NCBI GenBank assembly: GCA_030761205.1
Contig: JAULJL010000033.1
Location: 1,612,001-1,676,000 of the forward strand
DNA length: 64,000 nucleotides
DNA from: Fremontodendron californicum
Taxonomy: Eukaryota > Streptophyta > Magnoliopsida > Malvales > Malvaceae
Reading direction: 5' to 3'
In this document: piece after piece, positions 32,475-44,430 of the stretch
Numbering within the stretch: position 1 is the first letter of the stretch
Layout: the number at the start of each line of letters is the position of its first letter
The notes under the pieces: generated by a model
What the model saw: the letters and a program-made list of their open reading frames with translations, nothing else
What the model was told of the DNA's origin: nothing
Database searches by the model: none
Translations under genes and position numbers: made by a program

Positions 32475-34055
32475 CTGCTCAACAAAAACAATGCACTGCT
32501 GTTAATAATCACAAGGCTCTACTTGATTCTTCTTCAGAAAAAAAAAAAAAAAAAAGCTCAACTTATTTCTTCCTAATAGGTAACATAATCCATGGCAAAG
32601 ATGTTCTTGACTTAGGATGGACCAAGAAAAAAAAGTCTTAAACTGCCTAATATTATATATTTTAGATTATTAATTAGGTTATTTTCTCTGCCTTTACATG
32701 CATGACTTTAACCATCAATATTCAAGACACAAGGAAATTTTATTTTAGTAATTAGTGTTGCTTTCCTTTTGGACATTAGAGCATTACTCTTAAATTTGAT
32801 AATTTACATTTATATATAGGGTTTAAGATCTAGCATATAATTACTTTATGTTGTCTTGTTCTAGTTTCTAGTATTTGGGTTTTGAATTGTTGAGAACTTT
32901 GAAATATTGAATGTGAGATTTCCCTATTCTTTTGATCTCTCCAGCTTTATCTACACTGTTTCTTGCTTCTATTATTCTCCTACTTAATTTCCTCCACCTT
33001 TCCTTTTACCTGTAATTTTCTCTAATCCTTTCCTACTCCCCTTGCACCAGATCAATTTCGTAGCAAAGCTCAGCAAAGATTCTGCTATTTTCTTTTTTCC
33101 AACTACCATATACAACCCCATTCACATAATTATAATATAACAGGCTATCATAAAAAGTTTTAAAATCCCAGATTTCAATAGGCTGACAGGGAAACCACCA
33201 CCATCAAAAACTAGTTAGGAGGGAAATCTGCCCCCCATATTTCATCATTGTCAGCCACTCTGTTAACTACTGAAGCCTCAACCACCAAAAAGAGTGAAGA
33301 GAAAACCATAGAGACCAAGCAAGATTGCCAACACCCGAGCACCCAAAGGGGATACCGACTCCAAACAGATCTCATTATTGGTGGTAGTAGAGCTACCTAT
33401 AATTGAAGCTCTCATTAGTTGAACAGCAATGCAACCCTGCATGCCAAGTCGGATCTTGGCCTTGCGGTCCGTGCAACTCATGTGCCAACTTGGTCTGTAC
33501 CATACAACACCACCACCTCACATGCGAGAGCATTTCACCTACAATTCTTTGTACTACAATCCTACAATTTTCCAATCACAACAAAAACTTATGTAAAGGT
33601 CCACTTATAAGAGTGGTCTCCATACTGGATCTTACACAAATTTTAATTGTGATTGGTTAATTTTAGTGTAATAATTGTAGGTGATTTGCTTCCCTCACAT
33701 GCCAAGTCAGTGCGACATGTCAATGCCATGTCTAACATTTATCCAGAAGCTCTTTACCTCCTAATTTCAACATTGAATTCCATTTTTGACACCTATTTGG
33801 AAAGATTTAACCTCTAAAGATTAAATTTTTATAACCAGTTAATGAAACATTTATTTTAAGATTTTCATGATCAATAATCAAGAATTTTAGGAGATGATGA
33901 TTGTGAAGCTATTCTGTATTTTACTATTGATTACTTTGAGAAATAGGTCCCTTAGTATTTTATGATATCGTGGTCTTAAAGTTACATACATTTGAGTGAG
34001 AAAGCACTTTAAATGGGGATTGCAATAAAAGTAAGATAAATAGGAAAAGAATGCA
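32475..34055. other. Intergenic sequence
   Basis: Mixed composition, with a somewhat GC-richer patch at 33250-33550. The ORFs of 60-85 codons in the patch overlap on both strands and show no domain. Nothing else is supportable. Confidence 0.4.
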
Positions 34056-34291
34056 TGAAAATTGGGGAAAAATCAGTCAACTTTGATTCCATCATAGAAA
34101 ACAAGCAGAAAGAAGCATCAAAAGGTGATAACAAAGAGGTAAGACCTAATGAGATAATGCAACATGATATGTCTAAAATTGAGAGTGTTGGGAATATGTA
34201 AGTTGAACCTCTAGATTCGGAGACTAAAGAGTTTAGTGAAGCACTAGGTAGTGAAGATTATTCTTCTGGATCTAAAAAGCAAGCTCATATC
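34056..34291 (+). pseudogene. Coding-like fragment abutting the copia 5' LTR
   Basis: One frame reads as a hydrophilic acidic/lysine-rich protein with a single TAA near 34198: SIIENKQKEASKGDNKEV before it, VEPLDSETKEFSEALGSED after it. It stops exactly where the copia LTR starts at 34292. It may be an exon interrupted by the insertion or part of an older element. No continuation is seen after the 3' LTR. Confidence 0.3.
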
Positions 34292-34459
34292 TGTGGGAAA
34301 ATAATCCCTGGTTTTTAGGGATTAGTTTGTAATCTCTGATTTTTAGGGATTAGTTTTGATTTACTTTGATTTATATCTATTCTGATTAGTTAGTTACCTA
34401 AAATAGCGTTTCTTTACTGTATATATAACAATGTAATCTGTTCAGTTGAACTTTTGTCA
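34292..34459 (+). repeat. Copia 5' LTR (168 bp)
   Basis: Starts TGTGGGAAAATAATCCC and ends TTTTGTCA directly before the primer site. Contains a TTTAGGGATTAGTTT motif twice and a TATATATAAC promoter-like stretch. The 3' copy at 40225 is clearly homologous for about 115 bases. Confidence 0.88.
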
Positions 34460-34472
34460 TGGTATCAAAGCT
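34460..34472 (+). other. Copia primer binding site
   Basis: TGGTATCAAAGCT follows the LTR directly. It matches the plant initiator-tRNA-Met site TGGTATCAGAGC of copia elements with one change. Confidence 0.8.
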
Positions 34473-34593
34473 TTAGGCTCTTTTCTGGGAATCGTAACCT
34501 TTTTGTGCTCTGTTTTTCAGCCTATTTTTCGTTCAGCCTTAATCGTTGAAGCCCAAGAAACCCCAATTCAGCCTTATTTGACCTGTCTAAACC

Positions 34594-35526
34594 ATGTCAG
34601 TATCCACCGAAACCAGCAACACTCCTTTAACTGAGAACAACAATGGGAGAATTGTAGAATATCCAGGCAGCATATAGGTTGAATGGAAAAAAAATTATCT
34701 GAAGTGGTCTCTATTGGTCTACACGTTCTTGAAGGGATGAGGAAAACTAAACTGAGTCACTTGCTTGGTACCGGTCCAAAACAGGGGATCCTAAATTCGA
34801 CACTTGGAATGAACAAGACTCTATGGTGATGTCCTAGTTATGGAACTCTATGCTACCAGAAATCAGTGATAAATGAATGTTTTTAAGCACAACCAAGGAG
34901 ATAAGGGAAGCTGTCAAACAAACCTATTCTAAAGTTCATGATGCTGTACAAATCTCAAGACCAAAATCTTTGCAACCAAACAGGGGAACTGATCAGTCAC
35001 GGAATATTCCAATTTTTTTAAGAGTCTATGGCAAGAGATGGATCATTATCAGTGCATCCAGATGAAATGCAACAAAGATGCAACTATCTTTAAGAGGTTT
35101 GTTGAAAAAGACAAAATTTCTTATTTTCTTGCAGGACTGAACATTGAGTTTAATGCTGTAAGAGTACAAATACTTGGAAAAGAGGATTTACCATCTTTGA
35201 ATGAGAAAATAGCAATTGTTCTTGCTAAGAAAGGAAGAGGGGTGTTATGATTGAAACTCACACGGGTGAGAGTTCAGCCTTGGTGTCAAAATACTACTGC
35301 AAAGAATTATGGCTCTGAGCAACGTTTTGGTAAAGGCAGTGGGCAAACAGATTTGTCAAAACCTTGTAGTAAGGACTTTTTGTGGTGTACATATTGCAAA
35401 AAATCTCGCCATACCAAAGAGAAGTGCTGGAAGCTCCACGGAAAACCTCAAATCATGAATAAAACATGGTCAGAGAAGAGTGGACAGCCAAGGGGACAAG
35501 GACAGGCGCATATGGCAAACACATAG
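34594..35526 (+). pseudogene. Copia gag remnant
   Basis: An ATG at 34594 opens a copia-type gag start (MSVSTETSNTP, then GRIVEYPGSI) that meets a stop after about 28 codons. Fragments such as KEIREAVKQTYSKVHDAVQI (34877 onward) and an alpha-helical stretch at 35038-35250 follow in other frames. A zinc knuckle of the C-x2-C-x4-H-x4-C type is complete at about 35388-35430 (CTYCKKSRHTKEKC). The original protein would be nucleocapsid/capsid of the virus-like particle. Several stops and frameshifts rule out expression. Confidence 0.8.
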
Positions 35527-35640
35527 GCAAGCAGTGAAGATAACTCCCCACATGCTGAATTCAACAAAGAAGAGATTGAGAAAATTAAGGAGTCTGTTAG
35601 GGACATTAGAAAAATTGCCTATGACGGGTACTTGTTCGTT

Positions 35641-36196
35641 GGTGTTCTCAAATATTTCTTCTCAATCTTCTCATGTTTCTTCTTCTCGTGTTTTTAATAC
35701 TTCGGGTAAAGTCTCCTCAAGCTCCTGGGTCATTGATTCGAGAGCTACAGATCACATGACCCATTCCTCAAAAAAATTCATTTCCTATACCCTTTGTCTC
35801 AGCAATAGAAAAATAACCATAGTCGATGGATCAGTGACAATTGTGGCTAGTCAGGGAGATATTTTTTTGAGAGACTGCCTTACACTTAGGAATGTTCTTC
35901 ACGTTCCAAAACTATGCACCAATCTTGTGTCAATCCAAAAACTCACCATCAATTCTAATTGCAGTGTGACATTTTATCCTTCCCGTTGTGTATTTCAGGA
36001 ACAAGGCACGAAGAGAATGATTGGACATGCTAGAGAGAAGGATGGCCCTACAAACTTGAAGAATCGAATGTGCAAAATAGAATTAAGAGTTTGTCACCAT
36101 TATCATTTCTTTATGAGTCATTCAAATCCAACAAAAATAAGATCTAGCTTCAACACCTTCGTCTTGGTCACCCATCTTTTAATGTTCTTAAAATAA
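35641..36196 (+). pseudogene. Copia protease and pre-integrase remnant
   Basis: The active-site motif reads WVIDSRATDHMT; the usual glycine of D-S-G is arginine, so the protease would be inactive. IFLRDCLTLRNVLHVPKL and LVSIQKLT, typical of the copia protease tail, follow. Then comes a decayed pre-integrase stretch. Frame is open at 35480-36196 but the N-terminal part belongs to the gag-protease linker. Confidence 0.75.
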
Positions 36197-36660
36197 AATT
36201 TCCTTCATTGTTCAAAGGTTTAGCCATTGAAGATTTTCACAGTGATATTTGTGAATTTGCAAAACAAAAACGTGCTTCTTTTCAAATTAGCAATAAAAGA
36301 ACATCAGTTCCATTTACCTTGATTCACAATGATATTTGGGGACCATCTACTGTTGCTAATGTTTTTGGGGCATGATGGTTTGTTTCATTCATTAATGATT
36401 GCACTCGTGTGTCTTGGATCATTCTGTTAAAAGATAAATCTGATGTGAGTTCAGTATTTCCAACCTTTTATAATATGACCAAAACTCAGTTTGGGGTTGG
36501 GATAAAGAGATTTCGATCTGACAATGCGAAAGATTTTTTTTAATCAATTTCTCTCTCCTTATTTCCAAAAATAGGGCATAATACATGAGTCTTCTTGTGT
36601 TAGCACACCTCAACAAAAATGGAGTGGTCGAATGAAAGAATGGTCACCTTCTAGCTAGCA
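36197..36660 (+). pseudogene. Copia integrase remnant
   Basis: Recognisable in pieces: an H/C zinc-binding trace (FHSDICEFAKQKRASF), the first catalytic Asp in LIHNDIWGPS, the second in FRSDNAKDFF. An in-frame stop lies near 36373 and a frameshift near 36540. The catalytic Glu region is degraded. Confidence 0.7.
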
Positions 36661-37169
36661 CAAGGGCTTTCTTGTTTAAAAAAAATGTTCCAAAAAAATA
36701 GTAGAGGGAGGGGGTTTTAACTGCTGCTCATCTTATCAACAGACTTCCTACAAGAGTTCTTGGCTTCAAAAGTCCAATGCAGGTCCTCACACATTTCTTT
36801 CCAAACTGCAACGCATCTAATAATCTTTTGTCCCAAAGATATTTAGTTGCGTTGCCTTTGTTCATGTGCTTTCTTAAAACAGAAGTAAACTTGATCCTCG
36901 AGCTCTAAAATGTATCTTCGTTGGCTATTCCTCCACTCAAAAGGGCTACAAATGTTACCATCCTCCAACAAGGAAATTTTCTGGTAGTGTCGAGGTAATT
37001 ACTTCACCCAATGATAACATCTCTGAAACACTTGAACAAAAAGATTATGATGTTCCAATTGCTCTTCGAAAAGGAACCAACACTTGTACTAAACATCCTC
37101 TATATTTGTTCATCTCATATAAAAATCTTTCTCATAACCACAAGGCCTTTCTTACTAGTCTAAATATAG

Positions 37170-37960
37170 TCCTATCCCAAAAACATTATCTGAGGCATTA
37201 GGAAATGAGAATTTGACAAATGCTATGAAGATTGAGATGGAAGCACTTGAGAAAAACAAGACTTGGGACTTGGTGAAGCTGCCGAGAGGGAAGAAACCAG
37301 TTGGATGTAGATGAGTGTTCACAACTAAATTCAACTCAGATGGTACTTTGAAAATGTACAAGGCAAGGTTAGTCACCAAAGGGTATACTAAAACCTACGG
37401 CATAGACTATTTGGAGACTTTTGCTCATGTTGCTAAGATGAATAAGGTGAGAATCTTATAATCTGTAGCTGAGAATTTTGGTTGAAAGTTACAACAATTT
37501 GATGTCAAGAATACTTTTTTACACGAAGATCTAAATGGAGATTCCCCTGGGTTTGGCTCGAATGAAGAAAAATGAGTGGTATGTAAGCTAAAAAAGGCTT
37601 TGTATGGACTGAAACAATTCCGAGCTTCATTTGGGAGATTTACCAAAGTTATGGTGGGTATGGGATATAAACAGAGTAAGGCAATTATACTTTATTCGTG
37701 AAGCACACAACATCAGAGGGAGTGACAATATTGTTGGTCTATGTGGATGACATTATAGTAACAGGAGATGACTTTGAAGGAACGGAGAACTTGAAGAAAT
37801 AGTTAGTGAAGGAGTTCGAGATTAAAGAGCTAGGCAAACTGAAGTATTTTCTTGGTATTGAAGTAGCTCACTCTCAACAAGGGATTTTTATATCACAACA
37901 AAAGTATGTGTTAGACTTATTGGCTGATACAGGCAAGTTGGTATGTAAGCCAGCAGAAAG
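37170..37960 (+). pseudogene. Copia reverse transcriptase remnant, first part
   Basis: Typical copia RT sequence: EKNKTWDLVKLPRGKKPVGC, then ARLVTKGYTKTYGIDYLETF and the catalytic YVDD in LLVYVDDIIVTGDD near 37740, then LGKLKYFLGIEVAHSQQGIF. It has several stops and frame changes. It is cut at 37961 by the hAT-like element and resumes at 39486. Confidence 0.85.
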
Positions 37961-39477
37961 GAGGGATTTAAATTGCGGTCGCGGCCGCATTTTCAATCGC
38001 GTCGCATTTATCGCGATTGTGGACTTAACAAATGTTATCGTCGTCATTATAGTCATCGCGGTCATGAATTTTTTTTCAAATTTGCACAATTTGTTGTAAA
38101 ACATAGTAATTATAGTTATAAGCATAAAAACTCTTTATTAATGATTTTTAGAGTAGTTTATGACATTTTATAAATTTGTATTTACATGAAAAAAATTTAT
38201 TCAAAATTTTTCGTCATTATAGTAAAATATTCATTTTTAGAAGAAAAAAAATATTAATTCTTTTCTATGAATTTCTAAAAATATTAATAAATAATAAAAT
38301 ATAGACATGTAAATATCAAGTATTCATATTTAATAATATTACAAACTTAAAAATATAATAATTTAAAATTTCATATACTACAAATATTAATATATACTCC
38401 AATTCAAATATACATACCATAATATAAATTTGAAAAATTAAAAACAATACAAATATCAAAACAAAAAAAAACCATTACTCAAATTTAAATATAAAATCAT
38501 AAATTATAAATAATAAAATAAATACATAATTATTTAACTTTAATTATTTTATCTAAATTATATAAATTTCAATTCTATTAAAATTCCTAAAATTTCCCCA
38601 AAATCATATATAAAAAAAAAAACCTCAAAAATTTCCCCTTTTTTTTTTTGAATTTCCCCTAAAACTTCTCCCTAAAAGGCTAAAAGTTCCCCTAAATCTG
38701 GATCGAGTCACTAAATGGATCCAACCCATCACTCATCCCATCCCTCAAATGAACCCCCGCTCCCATCACCCAGACGACAGCTTTCTCTCCATCTCTCCCA
38801 ATTCCCCCCAAAATCCCAATTCCCCTAAAATCTCAACAAAGACCCACAGACCATACCACCATTCACTCACCCTTCTTCTCTGGGTGCAACTGCAGCTTCA
38901 GCTTCGCCTTCTCCTCCTGCTATCCAATCTGACTCTGCTCCAGCCTGGACCTACCCCTCCCCTCCTGCTCCAGTCTGCCCCCCTCCGGATCCAATCTCTT
39001 AAACTCTACCTCTTTCTAGTATGTTTTGTTTTCTTTTGAATTTTAATTTTAATTTTGGTTTTATGTTTTCAGTTCACGTAACAGAAACAAGTTTTGATTT
39101 GGTTTTCTTTCATTTTCAATCTTTTCTTTTAAAAAATAAAAAAGCTTCTACGTGTTTTTGAATTTTTGAAAAAAAATATTGTGTTGTTGCTTCGCTTAGA
39201 TGTTAAAAGATTCCTTGTTGTGGCCACCTGCTGCTTGTTGTACATTGTTTCATCTCTTTCTCTCTTTGTTAATCTGTTTAAAACATGAATTTTTTTCAAA
39301 GGATAACGGTGTAACGAAAATAGCAGGTCGTTACAACCGTTATTTGCGGTCGTAATTGGCCGCTATTGGTGTGAATTTTTTTCACACCGCTATTGAGGGC
39401 TTTAGCGGTGGTGGACGGTGCTTCTAACGCGAAATAACGGCCGCGACACCGCTACGCCACCGCTATTTGAAACCCTG
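37961..39477. mobile_element. hAT-like non-autonomous DNA transposon (1.5 kb)
   Basis: The left end GAGGGATTTAAATTGCGG and the reverse complement of the right end CAGGGTTTCAAATAGCGG form an imperfect terminal inverted repeat of about 18-27 bases. Flanking octamers GCAGAAAG (37953) and GTAGAGAC (39478) match 5 of 8 and may be a mutated 8-bp target duplication, as hAT makes. Both subterminal regions are dense in GCGG, CGCG and CCGC words against an AT-rich interior. A plus-strand ORF at 38749-39039 is Pro/Leu/Ser-rich without a domain; no transposase is seen. It interrupts the copia RT. Confidence 0.7.
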
Positions 39478-39485
39478 GTAGAGAC

Positions 39486-40217
39486 CCATAAAGTCAAACC
39501 ACAAACTTCCTGATGCTCCAAAAGATATGACAGTGGATAAAGGTTCTTATCAGAGACTTGTGGGGAAGCTAATTTATTTGTCACATACCAAGCCTGATTT
39601 AGCTTATGTTGTTAGTGTTGTGAGTCAGTTCATGCACAATCCTAGAGAATCACATCTCAAAGTAGTGTATAGAATCCTAAAGTTCTTGAAGGGTACACCG
39701 GGAAGAGGAATTCTGCTTAAGAAAGGAGAAGGACTAACTCTTGAAGCCTATATAGATGCGGATTATGCAAGATCTGTAGTTGATAGAAGATCAACCTCAG
39801 GTTATTGCACCTTCCTAGGTGGTAATCTCGTAACTTGGAGAAGCAAAAGCAGAATATGGTTGCAAGGTCCAATGTTGAAGCTGAGTTTAGAGTGATGGCA
39901 CTTGGGATGTGTGACCTGTTGTGGCTGAAGATAATCTTGGAAGATCTAAAGGTTAGGTGGGAAGGCCAATGAAGCTTTATTGTGACAACAAATCAGCCAT
40001 CAATATTGCACATAATCCAATGCAACATGACCGTACTAAACATGTTGAGGTGGATAGGCATTTTATTAAAGAGAAGTTGGATAGTGGCCTAATTTGTACT
40101 CCTTTCATTCTTACTAGTGATCAACTTGCAAATGTGCTCACCAAAGGGTTGTCTAGTGTTGTTTTTCAAAAAATAACCAGCAAGCTTGGAATGGATGATA
40201 TCTATTCATCAGTTTGA
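39486..40217 (+). pseudogene. Copia RT end and RNase H remnant
   Basis: Continues the copia polyprotein after the hAT insertion: YQRLVGKLIYLSHTKPDLAY, VVSQFMHNPRESHLKVVYRI and the RNase H motifs AYIDADYARSVVDRRSTSGY. A frame change occurs near 39890. LYCDNKSAINIAHNP, HVEVDRHFIKEKL and DQLANVLTKGL then close the domain at 40217. These are standard copia RNase H signatures. Confidence 0.88.
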
Positions 40218-40345
40218 GGGGGAGTGTGGGAAAATAATCCCTAGCTTTTAGGGATTAGTTTTGATTTACTTTGATTTGCATTTATTCTAATTAGTTAGTT
40301 ACCTAGAATAATGTTTCTTTACTGTATATATAACAGTGAGAATTC
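40212..40345 (+). repeat. Copia PPT and eroded 3' LTR
   Basis: GTTTGAGGGGGAG (40212-40224) is the polypurine tract and overlaps the end of the RNase H frame. TGTGGGAAAATAATCCC follows at 40225. Similarity to the 5' LTR runs to about 40341 (TATATATAACAGTGA). The last about 45 bases of the 5' LTR have no counterpart. Confidence 0.8.
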
Positions 40346-42948
40346 ATATTATTTTTTGAGTATTTTGAGTGTTGGATCATTTGTCCTGCATCAAAAGTAC
40401 TTGTAGGGTGCACTCTATATTGTAAATATAAATGCAGAGTTCCTACTATAACCTTGATGCCATAATTCTTGGAAAATAAGTAAAGCACAAATTAATATAA
40501 GATAATCCAAATAACGAAAACATATCCAAAATATGTATAAAAATCACAATTTGGCTCACAGAATATAACAACCTAACAAACTAAAATCTTAAGTAGTTTA
40601 ATCTTTCGAGCAAATTCTTTTCATCTTGCATCATTCTCCTCTTATTGAAGAAATTCAAACCTTGAGTTTTGAAATGTTGGAGGATAAAAATTTCCCTTCA
40701 AAACCATTAATGGACTGTCAATCGTAAATTTCTCTCGTGCCATAAAATTCTTGAAAACATGTCGAATAATGAAGTCAATGGAACTATTTAATTTACCTTG
40801 AAATTATATGCTAGACAATAGAAATATAAAACATAAAACTTATGTCAAAATCAACTAATTGAACTTTGTTTTGAATATAATGTTTATCTCTAATGAAAAT
40901 GATAGATCTACTGGAAAAAATAATTGTAAAATCATGGTAAAATTATTGATGTTCCCTTTATCTCTTGCTAAATAGATTAGCTGACATTTTCATGGCATGT
41001 AATTTGTGAGATAGAATTTCGGTTGGTTGTCTATATTGGATAATTCTATTTGAATTAGTATAATGAAGTCAATTTCAATTTTGGCACGAAGCCATTAATT
41101 TAATTGTTCACTTTCCTTTTCATTCTATCTAATATTTATCTTGATATAAATTTAAACTCTTAAAAATGTTTGAAGTGATTTTAGTGATTTGTTTGCACAA
41201 TTCAAATTGTTTATACTCATATAGTTTCAATATCCTTACAAGTTACAAGTACAAAATATAATTAATTTTTTTATAAAATTATTATTTATATATTAAATTT
41301 TAATTTTTTATTAAAAAAGTAAAAAAAAAATAATTCGAATAAAATTGATAATTTAGTTTTTGTTTTATAAAAAAATTATTTAATTACAATTTGATTATTC
41401 TTATTTTTAGCATTAATTTCAGATTATTACGGGTTGATCTTGGGTTCCGATCATTTTGAGTTCGAGTCATTTTGAATTTGAGTTATTTCGAGCTCGAACC
41501 ATTTTGGGCTCGATTTTCTTGAATTCAGGTTTTTAACTTTTTTTTTTTTGTCAAATTAGATTTGGACGGATTCAAATTCGAATTTTTTTGGGCGAGTTTT
41601 TGGATTCGGATTTATTTTACCACCTCTATTTCTGACCATTTTGGGTCTCTTCCTCTAACGCAAATTTAGGTACTATTTGGTTTAAAAAAACAAAACTGCT
41701 TTCTCTTTCTATTTTTATAAAAAATAAAAATAAAAAATGTGAGAAAATATGTTTTGTTGAAAAAGTAAAAAAATATTTGTAAAAAATGAAAATGAACTAA
41801 AATCAGAGTACATAAAAAAGATATTTTCATTGTTTTCAATGAAAACACTTTGGGAAAATGGAAGAAAGTGAAAACATCGGGCTTTCAAATTTTTTTAATA
41901 TATGTTACAAACCACCAAAGAACCTAGATTCGAGTCACTCAACATGCGAGAATTACTTTTTTTTTTTTTTTTTTGTGTGGATAAAAACGGAATCCTAAAG
42001 CACGTCTTCTTTACTTACGCTCTAGATTTCATTCACTCTTTTTCTATAAAGTATCAAAACTACAGTCAAAGAATCAAAAATCTGTACTCTAAAAATTAAG
42101 GTATATATTTGATTTTCAAATTTACATTTAGTTTTCGTGTTTATTATTACGGCTTATAGAGTTTGATTGAGAAAATAGTGTTTGTGTTTTTTTTTTTTAA
42201 TTATTTACCTATAATTGTTTATAATTATTATTTTTTATTTGATTTCTTTAAGCATTTGTTTATCTTATTTAATTGTTGAATTTAATGAGCTGAATCTTCA
42301 TCTTTTAAAATAGATTTGATTCTTTTTAAACATGCTCCGAACGTGTTTGTTATTTGATCACTTTGAAGTTTCTAGTTTTTTATGATTCCTTTCGATTCGA
42401 AAAAGCCTCTCATCATATGATTAGATGAGATGAGGCCTATAGCCAGTCAAATGCACTTTTTGGCTCCCTAATTAAGTTCCTTTCGGAGATGTATCCTCAC
42501 TCAAAATTTTCTCTTTTGTCCAACAACTCCAATGACCGAAATTCTAGCTGCTGTTGCAGCTTGTTATAAGTCTTCATCCATAGCTTAGAATCGTAAAACA
42601 AAGTTTAAGACACCCAATTTCTTTTGTTGATACAATTTTGACACATGGCCAAATATTTCAGAGGAGAAAATATATTTAGTAGATGAAATATGGTGCGTTT
42701 TTAGAGAGGTAATTAAGACTATTTTGTCGGTGTCACATGATATATATATAGATATATATATATGTATATATCAATCAGTAATAAAGAAATGATAAATTTT
42801 ATATTTAAATGCAATATTATCTTATTTGGTAGAATGTGCTTATTAAAGTTTCCACTATTTTTTATATTATGTTTCTTTTAAACAGGCATCAAATTATTTA
42901 TATTAACTTAATGCACTCGTTCTGAATAATTTCATTACTTTATTGATG
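40346..42948. other. AT-rich intergenic DNA
   Basis: No gene. At 41430-41600 a degenerate set of TTCGAGTCATTTTGAA-like words repeats. A mixed (TA)n microsatellite lies at 42739-42773. ORFs at 41666-41848 and 41902-42099 are low-complexity and not supported. Confidence 0.45.
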
Positions 42949-43289
42949 TTAGAATTTTTGAACCCGAGTCCGCTTATTTTCAGCGTCAGTTAATTATCAA
43001 GGCAATTCAAACAAGTTTGAATTATGACGATTAACAATTACAAAAAGAATAAAAATGTAACTTCATACTAACTAATTGACTTTCGGAAGAACTCTCATAG
43101 AAGAAAAGAAAAGGAAAACATCTCTCATCTTAGATAAGAATCTAGGTTGTGGAATTATTGAACAATTTTCACTCAAGTGATCTTGTAATCGATCAATGAA
43201 TCAAACTGATTTCCTACAAAGTATTCCTGTAATAATTTCGCAATTTATATTGATTATAATAAATAATTTTTTATATTGGTATCAGAGCC
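42949..43289 (+). repeat. Possible relic copia LTR plus primer binding site
   Basis: TTGGTATCAGAGCCTAA at 43276-43292 is a textbook copia initiator-Met primer site. The preceding 330 bases start with TGTTAGAATT at about 42949, a usual copia LTR start. No pol homology follows, so this would be a truncated element or solo fragment. Confidence 0.4.
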
Positions 43290-43489
43290 TAAATGTTTGA
43301 TTCCTGGTTTGAATAATATGAACAAAGTATAGAATTTGACATTCTCTAAATCCTACCGGAAAACATCCAGATGTTATTGGAACACAAAGTGTGTAAGAAC
43401 ATGATATTTGCATAATATGACTTGTATGGGGTTTTAGGATCTAAGTTTTTAACATTCAAGTTGTATTTTTGGTTGAAGAAAACCAAAAA

Positions 43490-43870
43490 ACAGATTTTTT
43501 GAATCCAGAATTGGCATTCAGATGCCCGACGCTTGACATTCGAATTCCTTAGGCATATTTTCTAGCAGAACGTGAAATTTCTATAGGATATTTGGATGCT
43601 CGACCAAAGGCATTCAAATACCTTAGGTAATTTTTTTTTCTTTTCCAAAAAGTATAAAATTCTGTGAAGCATTCAGATACCCTAGGCTTTTTTGGTACAT
43701 AACAAAATCTTACAAGGCATCCGATACCCACCTTAGGGCATTTGGATGCCCCAGGCAAATTTTCTAATAAAATGTTTTTTAAGGCTAAGCATTCGAATGT
43801 CCTTAAATGGCATTCGTATCCCCTGGATTATTTTTCATTCTAAAGCTTTTATTTAAAATCTTATGAGTCA
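43490..43870. repeat. Degenerate array of GGCATTCGAATGCC-like palindromic motifs
   Basis: Motifs such as GGCATTCAGATGCCC, GACATTCGAATTCC, GGCATTCAAATACC, GCATTTGGATGCCCC and GCATTCGAATGTCC recur every 30-90 bases. Each is near-palindromic. Similar motifs occur at 45560-45760 inside the neighbouring gypsy LTR. Confidence 0.55.
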
Positions 43871-44430
43871 ATATAACACAAAATTGATTAAAATTTGTTT
43901 TTAATCACTATGAGATCTGTGTTATGAATATTTTTATTAGAACATATTTTCTATATTAGTTACAGCAAATCATGACAACCATTATAAGGACTTGCATTGT
44001 TATTAGGACTGAAGAACAACATGTAAGAGCTGGTGTTTGATTACAACATTAGGGCAATTATCGAATGGATCCTAATGATGATAATATAATAAGACACATC
44101 ATAATTGTTAACGATAAAATCCATGAGTTGGTTTAGAGTGGTTGTTTGAGGAGTAATCATAACAAATATTGTTAAGGGACACATTTCTCACTCCCAGACA
44201 AAAAGGTTTTCTTGATGATCTATGGTTGTCTAAGATGAAGCATTGCCCTGAAAAATGTTAAGCAGTCTTGGTTAAGAATTTTGTGAAAGAATATGTGAGA
44301 ATGGGGGCTAAGAGGATTACGATCCTTTCTATCGGCTCTAGTCTTTACTAGGGAAACACAAAACTTTTTAGAACTCCGTGGCTGGTTAATACGGATTTGG
44401 AGTTGTCAAAGGAATTTTTTGAAATTATGT
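43871..44430. other. Unassigned sequence before the gypsy LTR
   Basis: About 560 bases with several stops in every frame. I see no recognisable element. It borders the LTR start at about 44431. Confidence 0.4.

Larger units (their letters stand above)
34292..40345 (+). mobile_element. Decayed Ty1/copia retrotransposon with a hAT insertion
   Basis: Order: 5' LTR (34292-34459), primer site, gag, protease, integrase, RT, RNase H, PPT and 3' LTR (from 40225). PR-INT-RT-RNH order is the copia arrangement. All domains carry stops or frameshifts. RT and RNase H are separated by a 1.5 kb DNA transposon (37961-39477). Excluding that insert, the element is about 4.5 kb, which is normal for a copia with short LTRs. 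Target duplication cannot be confirmed because the 3' LTR end is eroded. Confidence 0.88.

Noticed and set aside
33250..33660. Gene exon in the GC-richer patch
   Set aside because: ORFs occur on both strands at similar length, with no splice logic, domain or codon pattern to choose between them.
38749..39039. Real gene within the hAT-like element
   Set aside because: The 96-codon ORF is low-complexity Pro/Leu/Ser without a recognised domain. Kept only as a possible capture to test.
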